Below are positions 26,054-34,358 of a stretch of DNA of 63,314 nt, piece after piece. Position 1 is the first letter of the stretch, and the number at the start of each line of letters is the position of its first letter. Below the pieces are notes generated by a model. That model had not been told where the DNA came from. It did no database searches and was given only the letters and a program-made list of their open reading frames with translations. The stretch is from Planctomycetaceae bacterium (GTDB lineage Bacteria > Planctomycetota > Planctomycetia > Planctomycetales > Planctomycetaceae): contig JANQSH010000036.1 in NCBI GenBank assembly GCA_028284145.1, positions 1-63,314 on the forward strand, read 5' to 3'. The position numbers and the translations under genes are program-made.

Positions 26054-27175
26054 ATGATTTCCAACCTCATTGCCAAACCGACAACGCGTTGGACGCTGTT
26101 GAGTCTGTTCGTGGCTGGTGTTGTGATCGCCGCCTGCTGGCCGAATCCCGAACCGGCACAGGCTCGTGTGCGACTGGAAAACATCTGCACGATCTATGGT
26201 CAGCGGGAAGTGAAACTGACCGGTGTGGGATTGGTGGTTGGTTTGAATGGAACGGGTGATGGTGGAAGAAATCTGCCTGCGATGCGGGCGTTGGCCGCGA
26301 CTTTGAAATTGATGAATTCGCCCGTAATGGCAATCGACGAATTGAGGGACGCCAACAATGTCGCCATCGTGATGATCGAGGCGACAATTCCGAAGACCGG
26401 ACTGCGACGTGGGCAGAAGATCGATTGTTACGTCAGTTCGATGATGGGCTGCAAAAGTCTGCGTGGTGGACGACTGCTGGCGGCTCCGCTGGAAAGTGTG
26501 GATATTTCCAACGATGTCGTATTCGGTCTCGCGTCTGGTCCGGTCTACATCGAAGATGCAACAGTTCCCACAAGCGCGAAAATTCCTTCCGGTGTCGATT
26601 TGCAGCGGAACGTCATTTCCGAATTCATTGATAAGGATCGCGGACATCTGGTCACACTTTTACTGGACGAAGCACATTCCAGTTTTCATGCTGCCCGCGA
26701 GGTGGCTCGCGTTGTGAATGATGAATTCAGTTTTGAAGCGCGCAACAAGAAAATTGCCAAAGCGACCGGTCCGGGAGTCATTGAGGTTTATGTGCCCGAA
26801 CAGTACTACGATTCGCCCGTGGAGTTTGTCGCACATGTGCTCGAAGTCGGCATTGATAACCCGCATACCGAAGCGCGTGTCGTCGTGAATTCCAAATTGG
26901 GGACGGTGATCGTGACGGGGGAAGTTGAGATCAGCCCGGTCATCATTTCGCAGAAAAACCTCACAGTTGAAGTGGGGGCGGGTGATTTCGGCGGCGGAGA
27001 TATCAACAGCCCATTTGTTCCTCTGGTAGACAACCAGAACGGGCAGGCGACCCAACAACTCAAATCACTCGTCGAGGCGCTCAATGAATTGCGCGTGCCG
27101 GCGGAAGATAAAATCAACATCATTCGCGAACTGCATCGCACAGGAAAACTACACGCGCAGTTCGACGATCACTAG
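26054..27175 (+). CDS. flgI: Flagellar P-ring protein FlgI
   Basis: The 373-residue protein has a signal peptide (about 1-35, ending AQA) then RVRLENICTIYGQREVKLTG and GVGLVVGLNGTGDGGRN, the FlgI hallmark. Other conserved stretches are MRALAATLKLMNSPV, SMMGCKSLRGGRLLAAPL and the C-terminal LVEALNELRVPAEDKINIIR. I selected the ATG at 26054 because GGAG lies seven bases before it; a TTG 12 codons upstream is less likely. FlgI forms the periplasmic P ring with help from FlgA. The stop TAG comes from TA plus the first base of repeat B3. Confidence 0.95.
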   Translation: MISNLIAKPTTRWTLLSLFVAGVVIAACWPNPEPAQARVRLENICTIYGQREVKLTGVGLVVGLNGTGDGGRNLPAMRALAATLKLMNSPVMAIDELRDANNVAIVMIEATIPKTGLRRGQKIDCYVSSMMGCKSLRGGRLLAAPLESVDISNDVVFGLASGPVYIEDATVPTSAKIPSGVDLQRNVISEFIDKDRGHLVTLLLDEAHSSFHAAREVARVVNDEFSFEARNKKIAKATGPGVIEVYVPEQYYDSPVEFVAHVLEVGIDNPHTEARVVVNSKLGTVIVTGEVEISPVIISQKNLTVEVGAGDFGGGDINSPFVPLVDNQNGQATQQLKSLVEALNELRVPAEDKINIIRELHRTGKLHAQFDDH

Positions 27176-27280
27176 TGGTCCGTCAAGATTAAAATTTGGG
27201 TTCGGTAAAGTTGCAAGGAGCGACAACGGAGCGGGTTATGTCAATCTGTACCCTGAAACAAAACGATCTTGAAAAAATAC
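27173..27280 (+). repeat. Family B element, copy B3, between flgI and flgJ
   Basis: The left end TAGTGGTCCGTCAAGATT is intact and shares about 65 identical bases with B1 and B2. The right part has decayed, ending near AAAAAATACTG. The left TA gives the flgI stop codon. Confidence 0.85.
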
Positions 27281-27298
27281 TGTCGAAATGAGTTCATT

Positions 27299-27640
27299 AT
27301 GAATGCCCTTTCCGCCCTCAGCGGTTTCACACCGACGACCGAAACGTTGCTCAAGAACAATCTGCCCGCTCCAACTTCGGAACAGGCGCAGGTGAAAGAA
27401 ACATTTCAGGATTTCGTTGCCGGAACGGTCTTCAAAGAGATGTTAAAATCACTGAGAAAGACACATCAGGAGGCGGCCTATCTCAACGGCGGTCATGCCG
27501 AAAAAACCTTTCGACAGCAACTCGATCAGAAAATCGCCGAAGACCTGGCGCACGAACATGGCGCCGCCTTTGCCGAGCCTCTCTTTGACGTCTTCTCGGC
27601 CCGCATGAAAGCGGTTCAACTTGGAGTTTCTGCCGAATAG
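27299..27640 (+). CDS. flgJ: FlgJ-type rod-binding protein (no muramidase domain)
   Basis: The protein has 113 residues with only the N-terminal rod-binding domain of FlgJ: ETFQDFVAGTVFKEMLKSLR at about 35-54, then GGHAEKTFRQQLDQKIAEDL. The beta-N-acetylglucosaminidase half found in enterobacterial FlgJ is absent, as in many other phyla, so another enzyme must open the wall for the rod. It follows flgI, the usual place. The ATG at 27299 lies just beyond the decayed end of repeat B3. Confidence 0.8.
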   Translation: MNALSALSGFTPTTETLLKNNLPAPTSEQAQVKETFQDFVAGTVFKEMLKSLRKTHQEAAYLNGGHAEKTFRQQLDQKIAEDLAHEHGAAFAEPLFDVFSARMKAVQLGVSAE

Positions 27641-27944
27641 CGCCCCCGATTGTATGGTGACTTCTGATGTCGTATTGGGCGTAATCCCGCTTCTGAATTC
27701 TGGTTACGGAATCCCTCCTGGATCTTGCGCCGCCTGCTTTGCGCGCTGAGAGAATTCGGACGGAAGATCACCCCGTGATTTCGCCGAATATAGGTAATGT
27801 AGCGATCGTGCGCAATCCGTTGCGGGCCGTGGTGCGCACTTCTCAGCGCTCTTTCGCATCGGGAGAGGAAGCCCAGGGGTTGCGTTTCCATTGTGAAAAC
27901 ACTGAGTGGTAATTGACTCAGTTATCGCTTTCGGGGGGACATTG
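27641..27944 (+). other. Gap between flgJ and flgN, nothing recognised
   Basis: About 300 bases hold no acceptable open frame on either strand, no element of families A or B, and no clear terminator. The end carries GGGGGGAC, the ribosome binding site of the next gene. Confidence 0.5.
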
Positions 27945-28424
27945 ATGTCGGACCAGTTATTGACAGAGGTCAGCCGATTTCTGGATGAATTTGAATCGAC
28001 GCAGGATGAATACGTCAGCCTGCTCTCAAACAAACGGGGGGCGATGGAATCATCCAACGTGGATCAACTCCGGGAGCTGACGTTGGCTGAGCAGGAGTTG
28101 ATGGGACGTCTGCAGCAACTGCTCGGGCGACGAAAGAAGATCCTTCAAGCGGCCAACACGATGGGAATCGCCGCTGGCACGATTGGCGAACTGGTTTTGG
28201 AAACGACAGGTCGGGACAGCGCATTGATCCAACGCATTACCTCCGCTGAATCGCGGGTAAAAAACTTGCGTCAGGAGAGTTGGGTGCACTGGATTGTCGC
28301 CAACCGGGTGCAATCGCATTGCAGCGAAGTGCTGGAGATCATTGCCCGTAATGGGAAGCGGTCGGCCACCTACGAGAAGAATCAACCACATCATGGCGGG
28401 GCGATACTGGATGCCTCGGCCTGA
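27945..28424 (+). CDS. flgN: FlgN-like export chaperone
   Basis: The 159-residue protein is largely helical and heptad-rich: LLTEVSRFLDEFESTQDEYV, then LRELTLAEQELMGRLQQLLG, the pattern of FlgN/FlgT-type chaperones. FlgN binds FlgK and FlgL and escorts them to the flagellar export gate. Sequence similarity in this family is low, so the assignment depends on the coiled-coil pattern, the length and the position just before flgK. The start at 27945 follows GGGGGGAC by a few bases. Confidence 0.7.
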   Translation: MSDQLLTEVSRFLDEFESTQDEYVSLLSNKRGAMESSNVDQLRELTLAEQELMGRLQQLLGRRKKILQAANTMGIAAGTIGELVLETTGRDSALIQRITSAESRVKNLRQESWVHWIVANRVQSHCSEVLEIIARNGKRSATYEKNQPHHGGAILDASA

Positions 28425-28484
28425 CATCGCCACAACAAACAATAGACTTTGTCGAAGACATTCGTGAAAACCAGGTAACAACCA

Positions 28485-30179
28485 ATGGGATTGAACGCGA
28501 CACTTGCGACCGCTGGCCGCTCGTTAGAGGTGTTCTCTACTGCCATTCAGGTGGCGGGGCAGAACATTGCCAATTCCAGTACGCCCGGTCATATTCGCGA
28601 ATCCCTTGTTTTGCAGTCCGAACAGATTGTCGTGGACGGCAAGCTCGTGCTGGGCACCGGCGTGCGGGCCGTCGGTGTTCAACAGGAAATCGACGTCTTT
28701 CTCGAATCGCGACTGCACACCGCCAATTCCGACTTTGCCGCCGCAACTGAGATTTCAGCCATCTACCAGGAACTGCAATCCCAGATTGGTGAGTTGGGGG
28801 ATGACGATCTTTCCACAGCATTGAGCGACTTTCTCGATTCGGTCAACGCAGTCGTGAATCAGTCGGAACTTTCCTCATCGCGGCAGGGATTGATCGAACA
28901 GGGCGAACGACTGGCGACCCAGATCACAACACTCCGCAGTCGCATCGACGAATTACGAACGGAGTCCGCAGCGAAGGTGGATGGCCTGGTGGCTGAGGCG
29001 AATTCGTTGATTCAGGAAATCCACGAGTTGAATCCGAAAATTGTGAAAGCGGAATTCGCCGGATTGATTGCCAGCGATGCCGGTGCTTTGCGAGCGCAAC
29101 GGTTTGAAGCCCTCAATCGCCTGTCCGAGATCGCTCCAATTCGGTTTCAGGAACGTGACAACGGGCATGTCGATATCTTTCTGGGGAACGACTATCTGAT
29201 TGTCGGTGACGCGGTGCAGTACATGCAGACCGAATCGTCGGTGAATCGGGGCGTTGTCGTTCCGGCTGTCACGTTGACGACGACCAACAGTGATGTCTCA
29301 ACGCTTGGTGGGGAACTGAAAGGGGTGGTCGATGGCCGCGATCAGGTGTTGGGTGGCTTCGTCGACAGTCTCGACACTTACACTTCCAGTCTGATTTTCG
29401 AGTTCAACAAAATCCATTCCTCGGGTGAAGGACTGAAGGGATATACGTCGATCACCAGTGATTCTGCCGTGACAAGTTCGACAGCCGCACTCAATGCTGC
29501 CGGATTGAATTTCACTCCCGAGCATGGGAGTTTCAAAGTCAAAATCACGAACAGCCTGACGGGGGTGACGGAAACAACCGAGATTGCGGTCAATCTCGAC
29601 GGGATCACGACCGGCAGTACGCTGGACAGTTTACGGAGTGACTTGAATGCCGTGAGCAATTTGACTGCGTCGATCACGACCGATGGGCGATTGCAACTTG
29701 ATGCGGCGGCGAATTTCGAAATCAAATTTGCAGATGATTCCAGCGGTGCGCTGGCGGCATTGGGCATAAACACGTTTTTCACCGGGTCTGATTCCGGCAG
29801 CATCGCCGTGAATTCTGTTGTTGCCAACGATCATGAATTTCTGGCAACCGGGCAGGGGGGGGGACCGTCTGATTCCCGCAATGCTCAACTGTTGGCGGCA
29901 TTCACGCAAAATCCCGTGACCGCGTTAGGCAACATCGGCATCGATGAGTATTACGAATCGACGATTTCCGGACTCGCACAATCGGCGGCGGCTCAGGAAG
30001 CTGTTGCCAAAGGTCTGGGCGGATTTCGGGAGTCGTTGCAGAGTCAACGGCAACAGTTTTCCGGTGTGAGCCTCGACGAAGAAGCGATCAAGGTGATTGA
30101 GTTTCAGCGTTCGTTTCAGGCCGCAGCACGAATTGTCAGTACGGTCGATGAATTGTTTGACGTTTTATTGAGCATATAG
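28485..30179 (+). CDS. flgK: Hook-filament junction protein FlgK
   Basis: The protein has 564 residues. The N-terminus has ATAGRSLEVFSTAIQVAGQN then IANSSTPGHIRESLVLQSE, and GTGVRAVGVQQEIDVFLESR; these are the FlgK D0/D1 signatures. The C-terminus contains SGVSLDEEAIKVIEFQRSFQ and AAARIVSTVDELFDVLLSI, the classic FlgK ending. The middle (about 270-440) holds variable domains. Length matches E. coli FlgK. It joins hook to filament together with FlgL encoded next. Its stop codon lies within a 16-bp tandem duplication. Confidence 0.95.
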   Translation: MGLNATLATAGRSLEVFSTAIQVAGQNIANSSTPGHIRESLVLQSEQIVVDGKLVLGTGVRAVGVQQEIDVFLESRLHTANSDFAAATEISAIYQELQSQIGELGDDDLSTALSDFLDSVNAVVNQSELSSSRQGLIEQGERLATQITTLRSRIDELRTESAAKVDGLVAEANSLIQEIHELNPKIVKAEFAGLIASDAGALRAQRFEALNRLSEIAPIRFQERDNGHVDIFLGNDYLIVGDAVQYMQTESSVNRGVVVPAVTLTTTNSDVSTLGGELKGVVDGRDQVLGGFVDSLDTYTSSLIFEFNKIHSSGEGLKGYTSITSDSAVTSSTAALNAAGLNFTPEHGSFKVKITNSLTGVTETTEIAVNLDGITTGSTLDSLRSDLNAVSNLTASITTDGRLQLDAAANFEIKFADDSSGALAALGINTFFTGSDSGSIAVNSVVANDHEFLATGQGGGPSDSRNAQLLAAFTQNPVTALGNIGIDEYYESTISGLAQSAAAQEAVAKGLGGFRESLQSQRQQFSGVSLDEEAIKVIEFQRSFQAAARIVSTVDELFDVLLSI

Positions 30180-30196
30180 GTTATTGAGCATATCGG
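30165..30196 (+). repeat. 16-bp tandem duplication across the flgK stop codon
   Basis: TTATTGAGCATATAGG and TTATTGAGCATATCGG adjoin. The first unit contains the flgK stop TAG (30177-30179); the second lies wholly downstream. Confidence 0.9.
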
Positions 30197-30210
30197 GTTC
30201 CACATCAGTT

Positions 30211-30311
30211 TTGAGCGTTTTACGCTCTTCCGTGCCGTGATGGGCGTCGTCAGGCCTGCAAATAGAGGCCTCACGAGCCAGAGACGTTACACCAGAAGGG
30301 AAACTGCTATT
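30211..30311 (+). repeat. Family A element, copy A7, between flgK and flgL
   Basis: It runs from TTGAGCGTTTTACGCTCTTC to GGGAAACTGCTA. The central stem is GGCCT/AGGCC. Confidence 0.85.
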
Positions 30312-30350
30312 ATCCGATGAACGAAATCGAATTGAGCGAGTGACGTTGAA

Positions 30351-32294
30351 ATGAGTCTTGGTCCCATACTTCCCGGTCGTATTCCGCCGCTGCTGATGAC
30401 GGATCGTCTGATCTCGAATCTGGATCAGGCGAATCGCACACTGGCGGATCTGCAGGATCAATTGGCGACAGGAAGAAAGTTCCTGCTGCCAAGCGAATCT
30501 CCCAATGCCGCGTTGCGTACGATTTCACTGCAAAGAACGATTGAGCGCCGCACGACATTGGAATCGAATGTGGCACAGGATCGTTCGTTGTTGGGTGCGA
30601 CCGAGACATCGCTGGCTTCTGTGGGGGATGTCCTCACGCGCGCCAAGGCGATTATCCTCGCGGGTACGGGTGATACAGCGACATCGACCGAAAAGCAGGC
30701 ATTGGCGACAGAGGTTGACGCTCTGATTCAACAGGTTGTGAATACGGCCAACACCGAGTTTCGAGGACGGTATCTGTTCGGCGGTAGTGAAACCGAACGA
30801 CCGCCTTTTGAAATTGTCAACTCGAATCAGGTACGGTATCTGGGAGACGACCAGAATCTGAACACGTTCGTTGATGCCGGGCTGCTGCTGGCAAATAACA
30901 TTGACGGCAACACCGCCTTTGGCGCTGTAACCGATGCCATCACGCGGGATATCGATCCCGCATTGACACTGGACACCAAAATCAGCGACCTGTATGGCGG
31001 ACAGGGTGTCACACTTGGTTCCGTCGTCGTGACACTGACCAGTCCTGCGGATTCCCAAACGGTTGATCTCGCCGGTGCGCAAACGATTCGAGATATCAAG
31101 AACCGGATTGAAGATGCGTTCGGCACGGCCAACATCACGGTGGATGTCGGTACGGGAACCGGGGCGGGAATTCGTCTTACAGCAGCCGCAGGCACGGTGC
31201 AGGTGACCGATTTGTCTGGCTCGAACGTTGCCCGGAATCTGGGGCTTGTGCAATCGGCAACCGCGACGGTCAACGGAAATGACCTGAATCCGCAGTTAAC
31301 CCTGCTCACAAATCTTTCTGACTTAAATGGTGGATCGGGCATCGGGACGACAATCGGCAATGGGCTTTCCATCACCAATGGGGGCGCGACAAAGACAGTT
31401 GACATTTCATCGGCAACGACGATCGAAGATCTGTTCAATCTGCTGGAAGCCGAAGACCTCGACCTCAATCTGCAAATCAATGATGCTGGCAACGGGCTGG
31501 CGATAACGAGTCGACTCAGTGGCTCGCTCTTTTCGATCGGCGAAAACAACGGGGCCAATGCCGCCGGTTTGGGAATTCGGACGTTCGATGGCACAACGCT
31601 GCTGGAAGATTTGAATCGCGGGTTGGGCGTTCCGGTAAATGAAGTTGATGAGAATGGCGTGCTGCTTTCGGCCAATCTGGAAGTCACGCGGCGAGACGGA
31701 ACCAATGCGACCGTTGACCTGAAAGGGCTCAAAACGGTTCAGCAGGTTCTCGACGCGATCAACGCAGTCGATCCCGGTGTGCTGGTGGCTTCATTGAATT
31801 CGGTCGGCAATGGTATCACGCTCGTTGATGACGATGGATCGAGTACTGGGCCGCTGATTGTTGCAGACAACGCGTTGGCCCGCGCTTTGGGCATTTCGGG
31901 CTCCGAAACGAGTGGAGTCGCATTGACGCCATTGGTGGGACAGGAGATCAATCCGCAGGAGCCATCCGGTCTCTTCAGCATTCTTGTTGCGTTGGAACAG
32001 GGACTGCGGAATGAGGATAATCAGGAGCTGAATCGCCTTAACGGGATGATCGATGATGAAATCCAGCGGTTCAATCTGGTTCGCGGCGAGGTTGGGTCGC
32101 GGTTGCAACTGCTTGATACGGTTGAAAACCGCCTGCTTGACGAACATGTGTTCCTGGAGGAGAGCCTGTCGCTCGAATTCGATGCTGATATCACGGAAGT
32201 CATTTCCCGACTGAGTGTTGCGCAAGCGACACTGCAGGGTACGTTGCAGGTGGGTGCCTCCACCTTACAGCTCAGCCTGCTCAATTTTCTTTGA
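30351..32294 (+). CDS. flgL: FlgL-type junction protein with hook-IN motif insertions
   Basis: The protein has 647 residues, about twice enterobacterial FlgL (317). The flagellin-like N-terminus has ISNLDQANRTLADLQDQLAT and the conserved ATGRKFLLPSESPNAALRTI. The C-terminus, VISRLSVAQATLQGTLQVGA then STLQLSLLNFL, is the FlgL coiled-coil end. Between about 190 and 545 lie three or so repeats resembling the flagellin hook IN motif: KISDLYGGQGVTLGSVVVTL, LSDLNGGSGIGTTIGNGLSI and EDLNRGLGVPV, each followed by a segment like TIRDIKNRIEDAF. These would build extra surface domains on the junction. It is last in the flg run. Confidence 0.88.
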   Translation: MSLGPILPGRIPPLLMTDRLISNLDQANRTLADLQDQLATGRKFLLPSESPNAALRTISLQRTIERRTTLESNVAQDRSLLGATETSLASVGDVLTRAKAIILAGTGDTATSTEKQALATEVDALIQQVVNTANTEFRGRYLFGGSETERPPFEIVNSNQVRYLGDDQNLNTFVDAGLLLANNIDGNTAFGAVTDAITRDIDPALTLDTKISDLYGGQGVTLGSVVVTLTSPADSQTVDLAGAQTIRDIKNRIEDAFGTANITVDVGTGTGAGIRLTAAAGTVQVTDLSGSNVARNLGLVQSATATVNGNDLNPQLTLLTNLSDLNGGSGIGTTIGNGLSITNGGATKTVDISSATTIEDLFNLLEAEDLDLNLQINDAGNGLAITSRLSGSLFSIGENNGANAAGLGIRTFDGTTLLEDLNRGLGVPVNEVDENGVLLSANLEVTRRDGTNATVDLKGLKTVQQVLDAINAVDPGVLVASLNSVGNGITLVDDDGSSTGPLIVADNALARALGISGSETSGVALTPLVGQEINPQEPSGLFSILVALEQGLRNEDNQELNRLNGMIDDEIQRFNLVRGEVGSRLQLLDTVENRLLDEHVFLEESLSLEFDADITEVISRLSVAQATLQGTLQVGASTLQLSLLNFL

Positions 32295-32768
32295 TCAACT
32301 CCGCATTCTGACGAGACTTTGAAGGATGCCCTGCTGCGATCGATTGGCGCCATGCAAATTGTCTGAGAATTTCCTTTGGATTTGCAGCGACAGACATTGA
32401 ATGGCGGTCCTAAAGTCGTTAACTTGTTGAGTTTCCACCGGTGATCCCGGTTCAACGTCCTCTCCTCGCACGGTTTTCAGCCAGCCGGGACATGGTTTCG
32501 GTTTTGCTGGACCACGGGTCAGGAACGGGAAATGTTGCGGCACTTCATCGCTGACTCATATCGATGAATGCTGTGGAGCATCTCCGGAACAGTGAACATC
32601 TCCGGAACAGCGACGCGTGACTCAAACTGAGTGAGCTTTTCAAGTATGCTGGGCGCGTCCGCAATGGCCTTCCAATCGAACGGACAGCCGCAAAGAGCAT
32701 TCGTTGACCGGTGTGCGGAAATGTGAAGGCCAACGGAAATAACAGATACGAGCAGAGGATTGCATCTC
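32295..32768. other. Gap between flgL and rplM
   Basis: A minus-strand frame of 82 codons (32295-32543, GTG start, no ribosome binding site) is possible but unsupported. At 32579-32610 CATCTCCGGAACAG occurs twice with an 18-base period. The rplM leader has no obvious -10/-35 pair, though TTGACC at about 32703 could be a -35 box. Confidence 0.4.
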
Positions 32769-33272
32769 ATGCCTGCGTTGCAGAAAACAACGGTTGCCAA
32801 AAAAGAAACAGCCGAACATGACTGGTTTGTCGTCGACGCCAACGATCAGATCGTAGGGCGACTGGCGACCAGTATTGCCACCGTTTTAATGGGCAAACAC
32901 AAGCCGGGCTACACGCCTCATGTTGATTGCGGTGACTACGTGATCGTCACCAATGTGGAAACTATCCGTTTCGGCGGCAAGCCGATGAAGCACCCGGAAC
33001 ATCCTCAGTTCACAACCAAGTGGTTGAAGAAGACTTATGAACGGTATACCGGCTATCCGAGTGGTCGTCGGGTCGAGACGGCGGAAAAGTTGTGGGAACG
33101 GCGTCCGGAAATGATTCTGCACGAAGCGGTTCGCCGGATGCTGCCCAAGAATAAATTGGGACGCGCCATGTTGAAGAAACTGAAGCTGGTCGTCGGTCCG
33201 GATCACACACATCAGGCCCAGCAGCCCAGAGACTTTCCCGAATACCTGCTGCCATCCAGGGCCAAAAAGTAA
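32769..33272 (+). CDS. rplM: 50S ribosomal protein L13
   Basis: The protein has 167 residues. Diagnostic stretches are WFVVDANDQIVGRLATSIAT at about 20-39, HKPGYTPHVDCGDYVIVTN, and ILHEAVRRMLPKNKLGRAML near residue 120. Typical bacterial L13 is about 142 residues; the extra length is a short N-terminal lead and a C-terminal tail (DFPEYLLPSRAKK). L13 is an early assembly protein of the large subunit. I chose the ATG at 32769, ten bases after GAGG; a TTG at 32760 is the alternative. It forms the usual pair with rpsI. Confidence 0.97.
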   Translation: MPALQKTTVAKKETAEHDWFVVDANDQIVGRLATSIATVLMGKHKPGYTPHVDCGDYVIVTNVETIRFGGKPMKHPEHPQFTTKWLKKTYERYTGYPSGRRVETAEKLWERRPEMILHEAVRRMLPKNKLGRAMLKKLKLVVGPDHTHQAQQPRDFPEYLLPSRAKK

Positions 33273-33404
33273 CGCCGATTCCGGATGACCTGGGTTTGGA
33301 GAGATCAAGTCCGCAATCCGATCCGGTGACACAAAAACCGATTCCCGTTTGCAGAGTCACTCGGGGCATTTTTTCTGAAAACCTACAAACGCAGTTGAAG
33401 ATTT

Positions 33405-34067
33405 ATGGCTGAAGAAACTCCTGAAGAAGTAAAACCGGAATCCGCCGAAGAGACGAATGCAGAAGCGGAAATGCCTGAATCCGAATCCGCTGAACCTGTC
33501 GTCGCTGACGAGTTGCCCGTTGAGTTGGAAAAGGATGCAGCACCGGTCGCAGAATCTCCCGCGACAGATGTGGCGGAAGAGGAATCGGAGGGGGCTGTTG
33601 CCGGGCTCACGCTTGGTTCCGGCACGGTGAATGAGGAAGAGGAAAAACCGGCGCCGGTGATTCGTGGGCGCATCGATAAATTCGGTGTCGCGATGGGAAC
33701 GGGTCGTCGAAAAACGTCCGTCGCTCGGGTCCGTGTAAAAGAAGGTTCTGGTGAATGGGTTATCAATGGTCGCTCTATCGAAGACTACTTCACGACCGAG
33801 CGAGATCGTCTGGCTGTTCAAGCTCCGCTTAAGGCGGTCGAACGGGACGGCAAGGTTGATATCTGGGTGCGAGTGCACGGTGGTGGGACCACCGGTCAGG
33901 CAGGGGCGATCATTCTCGGTATCGCTCGGGCATTACAGGTACTGGAACCGGAATTGCACCACTCCCTGTCCGAAGGTGGTTACCTCACCCGTGACGGTCG
34001 AATGGTTGAACGAAAAAAATACGGCTACAAAAAGGCTCGCAAAAGCTTCCAGTTCTCGAAACGTTAA
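33405..34067 (+). CDS. rpsI: 30S ribosomal protein S9 with acidic N-terminal extension
   Basis: The protein has 220 residues. The last 125 or so are canonical S9: AMGTGRRKTSVARVRVKEGS, then VHGGGTTGQAGAIILGIARA, and the basic end KKYGYKKARKSFQFSKR that reaches the P site. The first 90 or so residues are an extra, strongly acidic, low-complexity segment rich in Glu, Ala, Pro and Val (EETPEEVKPESAEETNAEAE and onward). Normal S9 is about 130 residues. The extension is in frame without interruption and starts at an ATG; the next in-frame ATG before the S9 core is at AMGTG itself, so the long form is the likely product. Confidence 0.96.
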   Translation: MAEETPEEVKPESAEETNAEAEMPESESAEPVVADELPVELEKDAAPVAESPATDVAEEESEGAVAGLTLGSGTVNEEEEKPAPVIRGRIDKFGVAMGTGRRKTSVARVRVKEGSGEWVINGRSIEDYFTTERDRLAVQAPLKAVERDGKVDIWVRVHGGGTTGQAGAIILGIARALQVLEPELHHSLSEGGYLTRDGRMVERKKYGYKKARKSFQFSKR

Positions 34068-34112
34068 TGGCTCTCCATTCTGCGACATGGATTGCAGATG
34101 CGTCACAGTATT

Positions 34113-34170
34113 CGGATTGCCTTTTAGTGTCCGGATCACCTTTTAGTATCTGGATCGCCTTTTTCGGGTC
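34113..34170 (+). repeat. 19-bp imperfect tandem repeat, three units
   Basis: CGGATTGCCTTTTAGTGTC, CGGATCACCTTTTAGTATC and TGGATCGCCTTTTTCGGGTC follow one another directly after rpsI and before the terminator. Confidence 0.85.
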
Positions 34171-34186
34171 CGGGAAATCGAACATG

Positions 34187-34229
34187 GCCTCGGTTGGAAA
34201 TGGATTGAATTCCAACCGGGGCTTTTTTT
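34187..34229 (+). terminator. Strong rho-independent terminator of rplM-rpsI
   Basis: A 13-bp stem (GCCTCGGTTGGAA, 34187-34199, against TTCCAACCGGGGC, 34210-34222, with one G-T wobble) has a ten-base loop and is followed by seven T. Confidence 0.92.
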
Positions 34230-34358
34230 CCGTCCTGCAGATTTGGCAGGACGATCATCAAACATTCATGTCCGATTGATGGAATGGCGTTCGATTGAGC
34301 CATCAATTCAACCGGTATGATCGCAGGATGACCCGCGAGATATGAGGAGGGCGATTCG

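Noticed and set aside
27173..27300. FlgI-FlgJ fusion before insertion of B3
   Set aside because: Removing B3 at its apparent right end leaves flgI in frame with flgJ, but that end is decayed and its exact position uncertain, so no conclusion is possible.
32295..32543. 82-codon minus-strand frame after flgL
   Set aside because: It has a GTG start without a ribosome binding site, abuts the flgL stop convergently and lacks any motif. It is mentioned only in the gap description.
34230..34358. Mg2+-sensing M-box riboswitch before mgtE
   Set aside because: Only about 130 bases lie between the rpsI terminator and mgtE, and no M-box-like helices or terminator were seen.
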